A stretch of 64,000 bases of DNA from Panaeolus papilionaceus (lineage: Eukaryota; Basidiomycota; Agaricomycetes; Agaricales). The stretch covers positions 496,001 through 560,000 of the forward strand of contig JADNRZ010000024.1 of the NCBI GenBank assembly GCA_015501605.1. The letters run 5' to 3'. Shown here piece after piece: positions 32,869-48,833 of the stretch. The stretch's first letter is position 1. Each line of letters opens with the position of its first letter. Both the position numbers and the translations under genes were made by a program. The notes under the pieces were generated by a model. The model saw only the letters and a program-made list of their open reading frames with translations. It was not told the origin of the DNA and ran no database searches.

Positions 32869-34502
32869 ATAACTCTGTCTGTCTCAGATACAACTTGTGG
32901 TGTCCTCAAGGATACCAATTTGCTCCGTATGGTCGCCTGCGTGGAAGAAATTCTGAGCGACCTTACACCACTGCTGAGCGCCGATACGTCGTAACGAGCT
33001 CACTTAATTGAGATATTCTTATCAACAAACCATTTAATTCATAGGCTCGATACATCTGTTGTGCAGGCTTTGAGACAGCATACAATTAGGTTCGAAACAC
33101 GAGCATCTTGCAGTCCGATATGCAGCCCAAGCCATGCAAACCGTAGGCTGGTGATTTTATGGTGGGATATGCGTGATCCAGGTTATAAGCTTAAAGACAT
33201 ATTAAAAGTCTCAGAACACTCTTACTTGGCCAGGCCAATGCTCTGGATGCTCGTGATACCTTCTCAGACGCCAGGTCTATGTTGCAGGAGCTACGCTTGC
33301 CGTAACTTTCGATTTGATATATGTGTGAAGCTCCTTATATTTTAGTTGTCGGACAGATTCTCGGGTAGCAGTGATTCTGGCAGAGTGATTTCAATTGCAT
33401 CGAAAAGACGTAATGGTCTCTGTAAGCACTTCTATGGTTAAGCCCCTCTCTCTGAGACTGACAGCCACCCAATTTGTAAGTCCAGTCCATGTAAAGAACT
33501 CCTCCGTTGAACAGCTGACGTCGAGGGTGATTCAGAACCTAGAAGAAGAAGTATACAGTACCTCGGAAGGATTTGAGACTTGGTTTAATTTGCTCCAAGA
33601 CCTCGTTCAGTCATTTCTTCAGGACGAAAACTCGTCCTTAGTGATGACGCTTCACGAAACCTCGTTGTGGCCACAGTACCAAATAGAGCAATGGAGTGCA
33701 TTGGAAAGTTTAATGTTCCGTTGTCAGAGGCATCTTGCTTTTTGGAAGAAATAACCTTCTACTAATCCACTATTTTGCGTAGTTCGATCTAATCAGGGCA
33801 CTTTATCTTGGCTTCCAGACTTAGCGTTCGAGATCGTGGCGGATAGACAATTGCGTCAGCCCAACATTCAAGTGCCCCACCAAAGGTGACAGTACCCGAA
33901 ATACAAGAGGAAGCTGAACCACGAGAGTACAGCACCACAAGCGTAACAAGCGTCCTAGACCTTGGAAAGCTCTATGGTGACATTTTACCTAATGCTTTGG
34001 GGGTATTTTTGCAAGAAATCGAACAGCTCGTTGCTGGGATTTCTGTGATCCACCTTCGCATCTTGCTCTCACCGAATAAATATAAGCCAATACAAAGCAT
34101 TATTGCTTGATGCCAGCCATCATATGTACATCGACGCCAACACGGACACTCCATCTGTTAAAGAATACTTCCCAAAGAACGCCACGGATCTCCAGAACCA
34201 CAAAGTGGGACCACCAAACTGTCGAACAAACATGAAGGTTCTCATCTCTAAGACTAATGCGATCGAATGGTAATTGACCCGAGGGCGATTTTGGCAATTT
34301 ACGACGGCTTCGGATATCCCGGAGGACTTTACACTCTCCCTCAATGTGGAACACTCGTCCGATATATATCTCGACATAGAGCTATGACTTTACTGTCTGG
34401 AATGGTGGGTATTGGAGAAACGCCAAGTCAACGTACTGTCAGAGCAACGATACCGGATGGCAGGCATCAGGTGACCTTGGCCAATGAGGCCCCAGTCCAA
34501 TG
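32869..34502 (+). pseudogene. Family A pseudogene A4
   Basis: All five exons can be traced in decayed form. Exon 1 ends at 32990 (S-D-L-T-P-L-L-S-A-D-T-S); counting back the invariant 122 nt lands on ATA at 32869-32871, where A1-A3 have ATG. Exon 2 starts near 33045 and shifts frame around 33235 (before N-A-L-D-A-R-D-T-F). Exon 4 remains readable near 33480-33725 (F-L-Q-D-E-N-S-S-L, I-E-Q-W-S-A-L-E-S-L). Exon 5 is broken by stops but keeps Q-P-N-I-Q-V-P near 33860 and D-F-T-L-S-L-N-V-E-H-S near 34325. An ATG at about 32776 lies in frame upstream, but the downstream breaks still make the copy non-functional. It is recent enough that all parts remain visible. Confidence 0.75.
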
Positions 34503-35039
34503 AGAACAGTGAACTGTTGGTACTTAGCTGGATCTTTGATACCCAGTATTAATTATGCCAGATGAGCTTGCACAGGACCAAGCTAGACTCCCGATTCGCT
34601 TGAATTTGTGATATATATCTTCTCCCCAAAATCATATTCTTCGAGTCCTGATATTCAGCCCTTGGTCCATGTCAAGTGACTACGAGTTCTCAAAGACCTC
34701 ACCTCCACGCGCAACTTATCGACCCCTTATCAACGATACAGGCGCAATGCGAGAGACTCGGGTGCTGATGGCGTAGCAAAAGGTGGCTCAGTGAGAAAAA
34801 AGAAGACAAGCTTTGATGCAATCGTTGAACACGCGCGTACACCGACCAATGAGCTGCCCAGGTTGCCGGAAAACAGGAAAGCTGAACATATGCAAAATAA
34901 TTGGTCCTGTGAGTGGTATAAATGGCACACGCGGTTTGCTCCATGTTCCCAAGTATCTGCTGTAGCTTTGCTTTAACCATCGTCCATCTGGGTGCGTACG
35001 TGACTGCTGCCTTGTAAGCTTGGGATAAGGGTGTCTACT
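34503..35039. other. Intergenic stretch
   Basis: About 540 bp, short frames only. It contains the promoter of the thioesterase gene. Confidence 0.4.
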
Positions 35040-35833
35040 ATGTCGATCACTGGAGTAGCAGGAAACGCGCCGGACAGTGTGAAGAGGATACTTAAGGACA
35101 CGAAAGCGTTCTATGCAAACCGATATCCAGACCAGATAAAGGGGTCAATCTGGATGCAGGATGTGCAAGACTCAGCCATGAACGTCGTCGAAGTCTCCAT
35201 CATACGCAGCGACGAACCTGTCTGGGAGGAAGGAAAAGTCGTGGTCGAGGTCCCAGTGACACAAGGTAAGTAGTTTTGCACGCATTGAAATCGAGGTTAC
35301 ATAGTGATCAACAAATAGATATGCTAAACGCCGAAGGAAGCGTCCATAACGGATGTATAATAACACTGATAGACTTGTAAGCAAAATACAGATAATCAAC
35401 AGATACACCGACCTAACTGATAGTTAATAATAAAATAAATAAATGATACTATATAGGTGTTCTACATTGGCGCTGCATGCTGTGATCCTAACGAAACAGG
35501 AAGACTATGCGACTGTGTCGCAGACGATGAATATCATGTACCACAATGGAGTTGCGCGTTTGTGAGTGCTTCTCCAGACTCGAGGTCCTGTAGTGTTGGC
35601 GGTTGACTGCTGAACGAGCAGAGGCGATACTTTGAGCATCGTGAATACGAGCTTGGCCATGGGAGACAGCGGTCATTCCGCCAGAACAGAGGTAAGTGAT
35701 TACATTTTGTTGGGAGCAGTTAGGAAATATTGAATGGTTGTAGATCTGGAGCACCAAGCATCGACAACTGATAGCGACAGGAGCGCAGATAAAGTTGGTT
35801 CCGTCGGCCCCATCACGCACCAGTCGGTTGTAA
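35040..35833 (+). CDS. Hotdog-fold thioesterase (ACOT13/PaaI type)
   Basis: Five exons (35040-35265, 35319-35376, 35457-35561, 35622-35691, 35744-35833) give 182 residues, normal for the family. The core motif reads L-N-A-E-G-S-V-H-N-G-C-I-I-T-L-I-D-L, matching N-x-x-G-x-x-H-G-G-x-x-x-T-L-x-D of the human THEM2/ACOT13 group. It keeps the Asn, His and Asp positions, but the usual H-G-G is H-N-G. Later exons give V-S-Q-T-M-N-I-M-Y, L-G-D-T-L-S-I and an ending like S-A-R-T-E-I-W, L-I-A-T-G-A-Q-I-K. The predicted role is hydrolysis of acyl-CoA thioesters, probably mitochondrial or cytosolic. The N-terminal 60 residues are longer than in human ACOT13. The start is the first ATG in frame. The Gly-to-Asn change could affect activity. 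Confidence 0.85.
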
Positions 35834-35903
35834 ATTTCATCAGAGAGTGAATCCAGGTGTCGCAGTAGCGGAAAGGAAGCAGGAGAATTAATTATCGGTT
35901 GTG

Positions 35904-37055
35904 TCATCCATTGGTCTTTAACTCCGCCAGTTGGCTTAGAAGACGCGCGCGTTCGTTGAGAAGTTCTAGAGTCTTCGTGTATTGGTCCCTAACTGCTCGT
36001 CGATTTGTTCTACTCTGAGGAGAAATACAATCAGTTAGGAACAATAATTATTGAAAAACGATAAGTCATACTTTGTCTGGTGATGGCACGAAAGTTCGGA
36101 GGAAGGATCGTGTACTTTCAAAGGACGCAAGTTCCTCCTCCTCTTCAGCAGGGCGAATATAGCCAGAGTGCAGAATTGGTAGGCGTGTTCGAGTTTCCGG
36201 GTGATCATGTTCAACAGGGAGAAGAGCTGCGACCTCAGGTGGGCAGAAACAAAAGCTATGACTTGTATTTGCATCAAAGGATGCATCTTCGTGGACTCCA
36301 TGTGAGCCTTGGTTGTTGATCGGTCTTGAGAAAAGGAGTGAGTGGTCGACATGGTCTTGAGTATGGGGAGGGAGGGGAAGGTGTAGCTCGGATAGAATAG
36401 AATCATTGTCTATGTATTCGTCATCGTCAGAAACGCCAGTGGCTGGGTCTGTTAGGAAGCGGGGTATTGCATGAGGGGTATTGCATGACGACGAAGGTGT
36501 ACGTGGTTGAAATAATGATCTGGCTTCCAAATTCAGAAGCGAACGGGGTGACAGAGAGGGTTTGGGTTGCTCAGCCTCCTTTGCACGAAATCGATGGTAG
36601 GACGCAGTTTGGTGAGGAGGTGTCATGGGTACCATGGAATGTCCCTCTGCTGGTATAAGGCCTTCTTTTCTGCCAATCCAACACAATATTTGGCCGACGA
36701 AACACACTTCGTCCCAGTCGCCATCTGCCAGCCTCCGGGGATCAATTGCGCTAAGACCCACGTCCGACTGCACGATATCGGTTTCTAGAACACCCAGAAA
36801 CATTTTCATTTGCTGCACTTTGAGTATCCTGGCTGCATTAGGGCTACCGTCGTCGTATTCTTGGAGTAGAGGTATCTTGACGCCGAGAAGAGATTCCAAA
36901 ATAGCCATAAGTAAAGTGGGTGTCAGATCGGCTGGAGAAACCAAAGCAAGAGGAACGTTTAGCGAGAAAAGGAGATTGTTTAATTGATCTACCAGTTCTG
37001 CCTCAGTTAAAGCATCATCTTCGGACGTCGATTGTGAAGTGGAACTCGACAGCAT
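35904..37055 (-). CDS. DUF5745/CEP95-like protein with C-terminal coiled coil
   Basis: Two exons (36072-37055 and 35904-36014) with a 57-bp intron give 364 residues. Residues about 20-60 (L-V-D-Q-L-N-N-L-L-F-S-L and L-L-M-A-I-L-E-S-L-L-G-V-K-I-P) look like the calponin-homology-like N-terminal domain of centrosomal CEP95 (DUF5745). The middle is Pro/Ser-rich and probably disordered; the last exon encodes a short helical stretch (Y-T-K-T-L-E-L-L-N-E-R-A-R-L-L-S-Q-L). By family, a role at the spindle pole body or microtubules is possible, but this is inference from a weak domain match. It starts 281 bp from the SMC5 start in the opposite direction, so the two share a compact promoter. Confidence 0.7.
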
Positions 37056-37336
37056 GGTCCTGAGACTGGTTCAAGTTATGCATGAAGACCTGAAAGTCGC
37101 GTCAAAAGCAATAAATTATGAGACTCATCAGGAATTTGAAATTTTTATGGTAGATAACACGATAATTAAGACATACCTTAAGAGTATGGTGGTAGTTAAA
37201 CTCCAACCGTCATCATGGCCGCAAAGGACAATCAATGATGGCCGGGTTTCTCTGAACGTAAGTGCCGGCCCTAAACAAACTCAACATTGACGCGTCTCGC
37301 GCCCATTAACGTGAACCATCCCATTTGCTATTCACC
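37056..37336. promoter_or_regulatory. Bidirectional promoter between the DUF5745-like gene and SMC5
   Basis: 281 bp between divergent start codons, too short for separate large promoters. No specific motif was identified with certainty. Confidence 0.4.
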
Positions 37337-42467
<5,131 letters not shown>

Positions 42468-43628
42468 TTGGCTTGGAGACTTGCCTGCTCATAACATAAC
42501 ACTTTGCACTACGTCCTACATTAAATCCGGCCTTTGTGGTCACTTTAATCTCGTAATTCTTCTCCTGTTGTTCATTCAGATGTCCCATACGTGCAAGCTT
42601 CTTTTCTCATTTTTTCCCTCCGGCATCCCTACCCTAAGCTGCCCACGCAAAGTCAGCCCTTTGACATTGCTGTTCTAATTATAGCATACTGTACATGATT
42701 CCTCTTGTTCTCACATATTTCATTCCTAGGGTCGCATACTGTTCCATATCGTAGCTGTGCACATAAACCACAATCTTATCTTCGATAATCTCTCAGGTCT
42801 CAGTTTTACGACTTGCAAATGAGAAACAGATGCGAACCCGGAATAGCCCTTTCCATGGGCGCCTATGGGACATAGTTGACGTTGCTCATAAGGGATTCGC
42901 TCTCTGCTGTGCTTATATCGTCATTTTGGTGCTTCGTACTTCTCTGGAAGGTGTCGACAGCATGTCCATATACCTTTACTGGGTGATGAGTTGAGGATGT
43001 CGGCCTGGGGCTTGAACTGTACATCATGAATACCTCAGTTTCGATTTCGAGCAGGTCGTATTGCTCTTGCTTTGCCATGCACTGTGAGCAGGTTCAGCCC
43101 GCGACACCGAGCATCTTTGAAGAAGCCTCTTGTAAACTTAGGCGACATTACTAGATCCTATGCAACACGAGCATAATCTCACATTTAGATGATGGCCACG
43201 GTTTCCCGAGAGTCAATTAACTATATATCGTGTGTGCGACACCAAACACACTGCTTTACCCGATGGAAGCGGTCTCCCAATGCAGGGAATATCGCCTGCT
43301 AAAAATCATATCATGAAAACCTATCAACCGGGCAAATTATGACTCGCACTAGATATTCCGAGCCAGCCAACGCTCACTTGAAATGGTAGGTCATCAGAAT
43401 CATGCGGTAACATCGTGGTCGGGTAGATCTTTATCAAAGTAGTAAACACACATCTGAAGCCTGTTGGCATGAAATAAGGAGGTAATAAGTATCAGTGCGT
43501 GCGAGGCCATGTCATCACTGGACTCAATTCTGATAAACATCGGCGCTGATAAATAGAAGCATAGTTCAGTAACAAACAGTCTCGCTTTCCTTCTTCCTAC
43601 CACCTTCACAACCCCAGCAACTTGCAAG
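42468..43628. other. Intergenic region, one weak small frame
   Basis: About 1.2 kb. A minus-strand frame at 42863-43078 (71 codons, starts M-A-K-Q-E-Q-Y-D-L-L) has an ATG but no recognised motif, so I leave it uncalled. Nothing else was seen. Confidence 0.35.
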
Positions 43629-43976
43629 ATGAAACTATCCTCGATCTGGTCTGGCTTGATCATGATGTCTGCCTTCGTGCTTCCCATCGCAGCTCTGGTA
43701 AGGCCACAAATGTGTGTACGGGGCAGCCGAATACTGATACAACGTCGTCGTTCATCCGATACAGCCCGAAGGATTGACTGCGGCACCTGCACCAACGCCA
43801 TTCGCTGAATTCCGAGAAGTCATAGAAGACTGCACGACCAAGACGATTTACTCCACTACTTCGTGGCATATGTCTGGAGCGGATATAACATCGGTGAGCG
43901 TTGTACTGTTGGTAGATGAACTGATGTTGATGGTTTGTGGTTATAGACTCATACTCAAACGGTCACGATCTGCTAA
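43629..43976 (+). CDS. Small secreted protein
   Basis: Three exons (43629-43697, 43765-43893, 43947-43976) give 75 residues. Exon 1 encodes a clear signal peptide: M-K-L-S-S-I-W then a hydrophobic run G-L-I-M-M-S-A-F-V-L-P-I-A-A-L. Exon 2 encodes a short mature chain with T-A-A-P-A-P-T-P and one Cys (I-E-D-C-T-T-K). Exon 3 is ten codons, ending in T-V-T-I-C then TAA, so the mature protein has two cysteines that could form a disulphide. All introns have GT..AG ends (GTAAGG, GTGAGC donors). The gene is too small and split to show as one frame. Mushroom genomes encode many such proteins; no family recognised. It is convergent with the RRP43 gene 150 bp downstream. Confidence 0.6.
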
Positions 43977-44128
43977 ATTTGAGGCAAGACGAGGTTGATG
44001 ATAATGTATTGTATAATGTGATGATGATGGATATAATGACACCTGTTCGAAGGGACAAAAACATAAGGGAACGGGCTACAGCGAATGAGAAGTACGGACC
44101 AACAGAAATGACGAAGCAAACAACAGCT

Positions 44129-45502
44129 TCATGAAAGCCCCTCTTCATTGAAAGCCTTCCTTACGACGGCGTCTCTTCTCTTCTTCGCCTTTTCAATGCA
44201 TGTTTTTAATGCATCCCTCTCGCTGCCCTCATCCGCATTTATCAGAGATACCGGACCATATTGAGTTAGAGCTACGATTTTTCCTCCAGCTGCAAGAACC
44301 ACGCTTATTGATGACTGGCACAGTGGCTCTTCAAATGATGTGGTATCGGGAAGGATGTGTTTTCTGAATGTAACGAAGATGAAATGACATGAATCACGGC
44401 GATAAATCCGTAGAACAGGGAAAGATACACATACGAGTTGAAGATACCAAACGAAGCAGGAATAGGGAAAGCATCCACTGGCGCGAGTGCAAGGGGCAGT
44501 CTTGGTTTTGAACGGGAGCATATGGTGGCTCCAGTTTCCGGGTTGTATAATGGTTCTGGAAGTTTGGCTATAGAAGACACGAACGTGCAATTGGAAACAT
44601 AAGAAGGGATATGAGATGAATACTTAGTTGTGAAATATTTTTTACTCACTGTTTTTAAGAGCTAGCACCATGGCAAGCAATGCTGCGTCAAACGCATTAC
44701 CGTTGTAATTGATGCATGTCGCATCTACATATAATGTCCAAACAGCCTTTCCAGGGTGAATACAAAGAGAAGTTAGTGGTAATATATTGGACCTAAAAAC
44801 CCAGAATCCAGAGTCAATGCCCAAATTAAATGGAAAACGTGACGAGAAGATGAAAACTAACGCGACCAGTGCTTGATGTAGCCTCTCAGATAGAATCTGA
44901 GCATCGTCTGATGGGGGACCAGGTTTAAATTTTGGAGAGCACATTGCTGGTAGATCAAGATTTGGCACTACATAGATTCTAGTGTCAATTCTTTGCTCGA
45001 AGATGCTGATCAACAGAATATTTTTCAGATGCGTGACTGACCTAGAAATCCTTCATTTGGACGATCCAATTCGGGTTCTGCAATTTCAGCTTTCACGCCG
45101 CAGACTATCGTTGTATCTCCAAGTCTCACGAGAGCAGAGCCATCTGCAGTAGATATGGATCCTGTAAAAATAGGGCAAGTTAACAACCCCAGGGTCCGAG
45201 CCTTCAACTGCAAAAAACGCACCGACATTAACATACACGCTTCTGAATCCGTCCCTTGCAGTTTCATCCTCTTCCTCCTCTTCGTCTTCCTCACTTAGAC
45301 CACGGCCATCAACTCTTACACCTTCCGCAAGATACTTTTCCAAATACACCTGCGGGTGAAGCCTCTGAAATACGGCAGCTTTTAATTTTGGGTTTGCTTC
45401 CTGATTCGCGTGTTCTAGAGGTACAGAAAACGTTGAAGTTGAGGGCGTCGACGTTGAAGGAGCTGGTGTTGTTGGTGTGTGGGGCGATCTTAGCGGCGGC
45501 AT
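44129..45502 (-). CDS. RRP43: Exosome complex component RRP43 (RNase PH-like ring subunit)
   Basis: Ring subunit of the RNA exosome, which processes and degrades RNA 3'-to-5' in nucleus and cytoplasm. The eukaryotic subunit is structural rather than catalytic. The ATG at 45500-45502 opens a Ser/Thr/Pro-rich leader. Then come F-Q-R-L-H-P-Q-V-Y-L-E-K-Y-L and G-V-R-V-D-G-R-G-L, the standard start of RRP42/43/45 proteins. Later exons encode D-G-S-A-L-V-R-L-G-D-T-T-I-V-C-G-V-K-A-E, V-P-N-L-D-L-P, W-T-L-Y-V-D-A-T-C-I-N-Y-N-G-N-A-F-D-A-A and a C-terminal part with L-P-D-T-T-S-F-E-E-P. It has several short introns. An acidic insertion (E-E-D-E-E-E-E-E-D-E) follows the D-G-R motif. RRP43 is preferred over RRP42/45 by overall pattern; the paralogue choice is less certain than the family. 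Confidence 0.85.
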
Positions 45503-45898
45503 AACTGTCGTGATATACACGTCGATGTTCAAATGAAAACCACAATCGCAACAGAAGACGCGACAGAGAAGGAAGAAATTTCCTATTTTGGAGAGGTGTT
45601 GTCGGTCGATAAGATAAGACCTTGCAAGAATATCATATATCGCTTCAACAATCATGATATGGATTCTCAACACAAATAAAGGATAGATTACGGGGCAAAA
45701 TATTTATGAGTATACATGTACGAACATTGGGAAAAGGGAAGTATACAACAAGCCAAGTGAGTGTATAAACTAATTTGGGAAGGTTCATTAATCATGGTCG
45801 TTTTCCCATAAAATCGATGTAAGGGTGTGTGTATCAAGCAAAGTAGGTCAAAATGAGTAAAAAAGGTCACCTCTAAAAACCACTGTCACCACTGAAAA
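45503..45898. other. Short intergenic stretch
   Basis: About 400 bp between the RRP43 start and the end of the aspartate-semialdehyde dehydrogenase gene, both on the minus strand. No gene seen. Confidence 0.4.
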
Positions 45899-47145
45899 TC
45901 AAGCAGGAACGACTCCCTTCAATACAGCAACTTCGGCATTGATGATGCTGCTAGTGGCAGCGCCAATGCTGACGTTGTTGGACAAAACCACAAACTTGAC
46001 ATCCAGCACAGGACACTGTCTAACGCGGCCGACGTCGACTCCAGCACCGTCCTGGAAGTATCTGTCCAGTCTGGGTTGCGGCCTGTCAGGATCTTCGTGG
46101 ACACGAATGACCTTAACAGCAGCCGAAGGTGCACCTAGTGTTTGCGCCTCACAAGAGAAGGCAGCAAGTGCCTCCCGAACCTGTTGTGGGGATGGTGGAG
46201 GGCGACGAGCGAATCGCACAGAAACACATTCTGTGTGGCCGTCAAGTACTGGGACGCGATTACATGACGCGCTCACGCGAAGAGGGTGCGTAGCATGCAT
46301 ATCAAATCTCTGCAGCTTGAATCCAGCAGGTACACCGGCCTGCACTTGGCCTTCCTCTGGCTCAGAAGGTACCACACCTCCGAGGATCTTTAGGGTTTCC
46401 CATTCGATTTTCTCCTCCTCTCCTCCGATGTAAGGAACGACGTTGTCGAAGATATCGAGGACAGGGACCCCAGGGTATCCTGCGCCTGATACAGCTTGCA
46501 TGGTGGTGACCATCACGCAATCAAGTGGGCCAAAGGCCTTTTCCAGGGCGTGGAGAGGAATGACATAGCCAGTGGTAGAGCAGTTGGCATTTGTGACAAT
46601 GAATCCACGGTTGAGAGGAGGGGAGTGCAGGAGACGTTGTTGTGGGATGATAGAAAGATGAGATGGGTTGACATATGGAACGATGAGGGGAACATTGGGA
46701 TCCCTGCGGTAATTCTTTGCGTTACTAAACACAGCGAACTCGGCAATACGGAATGCAGATTCTGCGGATATCGTAAATAAATGATTTGTCCATTATAAGA
46801 CAACGAAACGAGATCAAACACACCGATTGAGCCTGCAACATCCGCATCCAATCCAGAGAAGACAATCTTGCATCCCTCAAAGTGTTCCGGTTTACATTCA
46901 GTGACCTTGATGTCGCGGTATTCAGATGGGATGGGTGTCGTTTGTTTCCATTTCACTGCGTCGGCGTAGCACTTTCCAGCACTCCTAGGTGATGCTCCTA
47001 GTGCATGGACGACAAACCAGGGGTGTGCCGATAGGAGAACCAGAAATCGTTGTCCAACAGTTCCAGTAGCTCCAAGAACACCAACTGGGATGTTCCCAGG
47101 GATTGCTGGGAGTGCAGCGGGGGTGGGGGTGATGTGGGTCGACAT
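45899..47145 (-). CDS. HOM2: Aspartate-semialdehyde dehydrogenase
   Basis: Catalyses the NADPH-dependent reduction of L-4-aspartyl phosphate to aspartate semialdehyde, the second step towards threonine, methionine and isoleucine in fungi. Two exons (46824-47145 and 45899-46761) give 394 residues, a normal length for fungal enzymes. The nucleotide-binding loop is V-G-V-L-G-A-T-G-T-V-G-Q-R-F near residue 20. The catalytic cysteine is in T-N-A-N-C-S-T-T-G. Q-A-V-S-G-A-G-Y-P-G-V, H-T-E-C-V-S-V-R-F and a closing S-N-N-V-S-I-G-A-A complete the family signature. The ATG at 47143-47145 opens a short Thr/Pro/Ala leader before the fold. The enzyme is intact and cytosolic. It is absent from animals. No special regulation visible. 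Confidence 0.95.
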
Positions 47146-47536
47146 GGTGGTCTGAATGAAACCTGTCGGAAGACGAATAATTTAGCTCGGATACTATCGG
47201 ATAAACCCCAAGCGATCACATAAGATGCCAGCAAGAACGTACGTTAACGAAGTGTTCGAAAGTTCGTGGTTGGCGATGAATAGAGATTGAGGGATTTAAA
47301 GAGACAACGTTCTATATTCGGATTTCATGTCAGTTCTGTATCCCGCTGTCTGGCTATAAACACAAGTTTGAACTGACCTTTTAGGCGCCAAAAATAGGAT
47401 ATCAAGTGTCAAGGTACTTGTCTCTGTGCGCTTCGATGGTATCTTACAAGGTGTCCAGAAGGATTGCCTTTATAAGTAGCACGCGAGGATCGACACAAGA
47501 AGCTTAAGCAAAAAAAAAGGACTCGTCCTCCCAAAT
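47146..47536. other. Upstream region of aspartate-semialdehyde dehydrogenase
   Basis: About 390 bp with no gene. It contains the promoter of HOM2. No clear amino-acid-control (Gcn4-type) site was confirmed by eye. Confidence 0.3.
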
Positions 47537-48033
47537 CTAATCTAAATGAGATCGGCCGAGGCACGTGACAGAGATCGGACAGGTCGGCTTAAAGATGTGC
47601 TGAATGGCAGTTATGCTCTCAGTTTGAGTCTTTGATTCCACGTCGATGGTTAGATTCGATGCTCGGAGCTTGTTGCTGAGGGGGAATGAGGGCAGTGGTT
47701 GAGGAGGGAGCTTTGGGGATCCAGGAACTAGTGATGGCCCATCGATCCTTGGCCTCTTATTAAGTACCATTTCGAATATTCCTGCATCTGAGTTCCCAGG
47801 GAAATTATGACTCACGAGCATTGGGCCGGAGACGGCTAATTCGTTATGAACACCGCGACATGTAACAATTCAAATCGAACGAAGCTTTGACTGGTACCCT
47901 TCATCATTGGCATATTTATGTAAAGTGAACGACCTGGACAACACCAGCAAAACGTTCGAAGGTTCATCTGTAAGGCAGGGTCTGGAGTTCGAAAGATAAT
48001 CGTCAGTGCTTTACCTGGCGGCTTTGTGATCAT
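47537..48033 (-). CDS. Hypothetical two-exon protein
   Basis: Two consecutive frames on the minus strand can be joined by an intron with donor GTCGTT and acceptor TTAG (before C-C-G-T-C-T). Exon 1 starts at an ATG (48031-48033) with M-I-T-K-P-P-G-K-A-L-T-I-I-F-R. Exon 2 contains S-H-N-F-P-G-N-S-D-A-G, N-K-R-P-R-I-D-G-P-S and a Ser/Leu/Pro-rich middle. The joined protein would be about 150 residues. The basic K-R-P-R could be a nuclear signal. I recognise no family and the donor site is weak, so this is a tentative gene. Confidence 0.3.
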
Positions 48034-48833
48034 GCACTGTGTGACCTCATCATAATATCAACGGAATGGACGGGAGCCAGCCGCCGCCGGAGCAGCGTAG
48101 AGCAAAACTATCCTTCGAAACACGGATGTATAGTGTACTAGACCAGAAATTAGTACAGCTTGATGACTTTGGCGTATGGGTACTGAGCCCATTGTCCTGA
48201 CTTCAAGTCTATCGGCGTAGTAGCCTTCCTTCGCATGACTTTCAGTCATGGACCCGAAATGATTGCGAACCAAAGGAGCACCCATAGGATCGACACCGTG
48301 ATAGGTCCCTCCTAAGTTCAAATCTCCGTCTCAATTTAATCGATGTCTTCGAAACCAAATCGTGGCCACCTGCGGCATAAAAAGGTCCAGGCCTTTGTGT
48401 GTCGCCAAGACTTCACGAGGACGAAGTCGCCGAAGGAATGGAGGAGGCAGGAAACACTAAACGCTGCGAACACGATGAAGTATCCTCGCAACTTCGTTCG
48501 CTTCCGCAAGTGCAACGCGTCTGCCATGGTACTACCTGAAATTTGATGATCTGAACATGGCTATCAGTGCACAGCCAGAGTTAACAGAATGAGATCGATG
48601 ATGGTCACCAAGCGGGGTCGTGGCAAACTACAGGCGGCACGGGCAGGCAGGCAAGGTAATGTAGCCTGTAACAAGCATTTTTGACGGAGTGACAGAATAA
48701 TTACAAAATAAATCAACAATATACAACATCCAAGACAAAACGTCTGCACGCGTAAAATATGCCGTCAGCACAAAGCAGAATGGGTATTACACAGGTGTTT
48801 CGCAAGTCCACAACGCAATCGACATGGCATTGA
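48034..48833. other. Region between the hypothetical gene and the metalloprotease
   Basis: A plus-strand frame at 48343-48546 and a minus-strand frame at 48336-48527 overlap. Both have ATG starts, but neither shows a family motif. I cannot choose between them and call neither a gene. Confidence 0.3.

Noticed and set aside
16278..34502. A/B proteins as MACPF, aegerolysin or NLR-type proteins
   Set aside because: No MACPF signature, no aegerolysin pattern and no NACHT/NB-ARC P-loop were seen in any copy.
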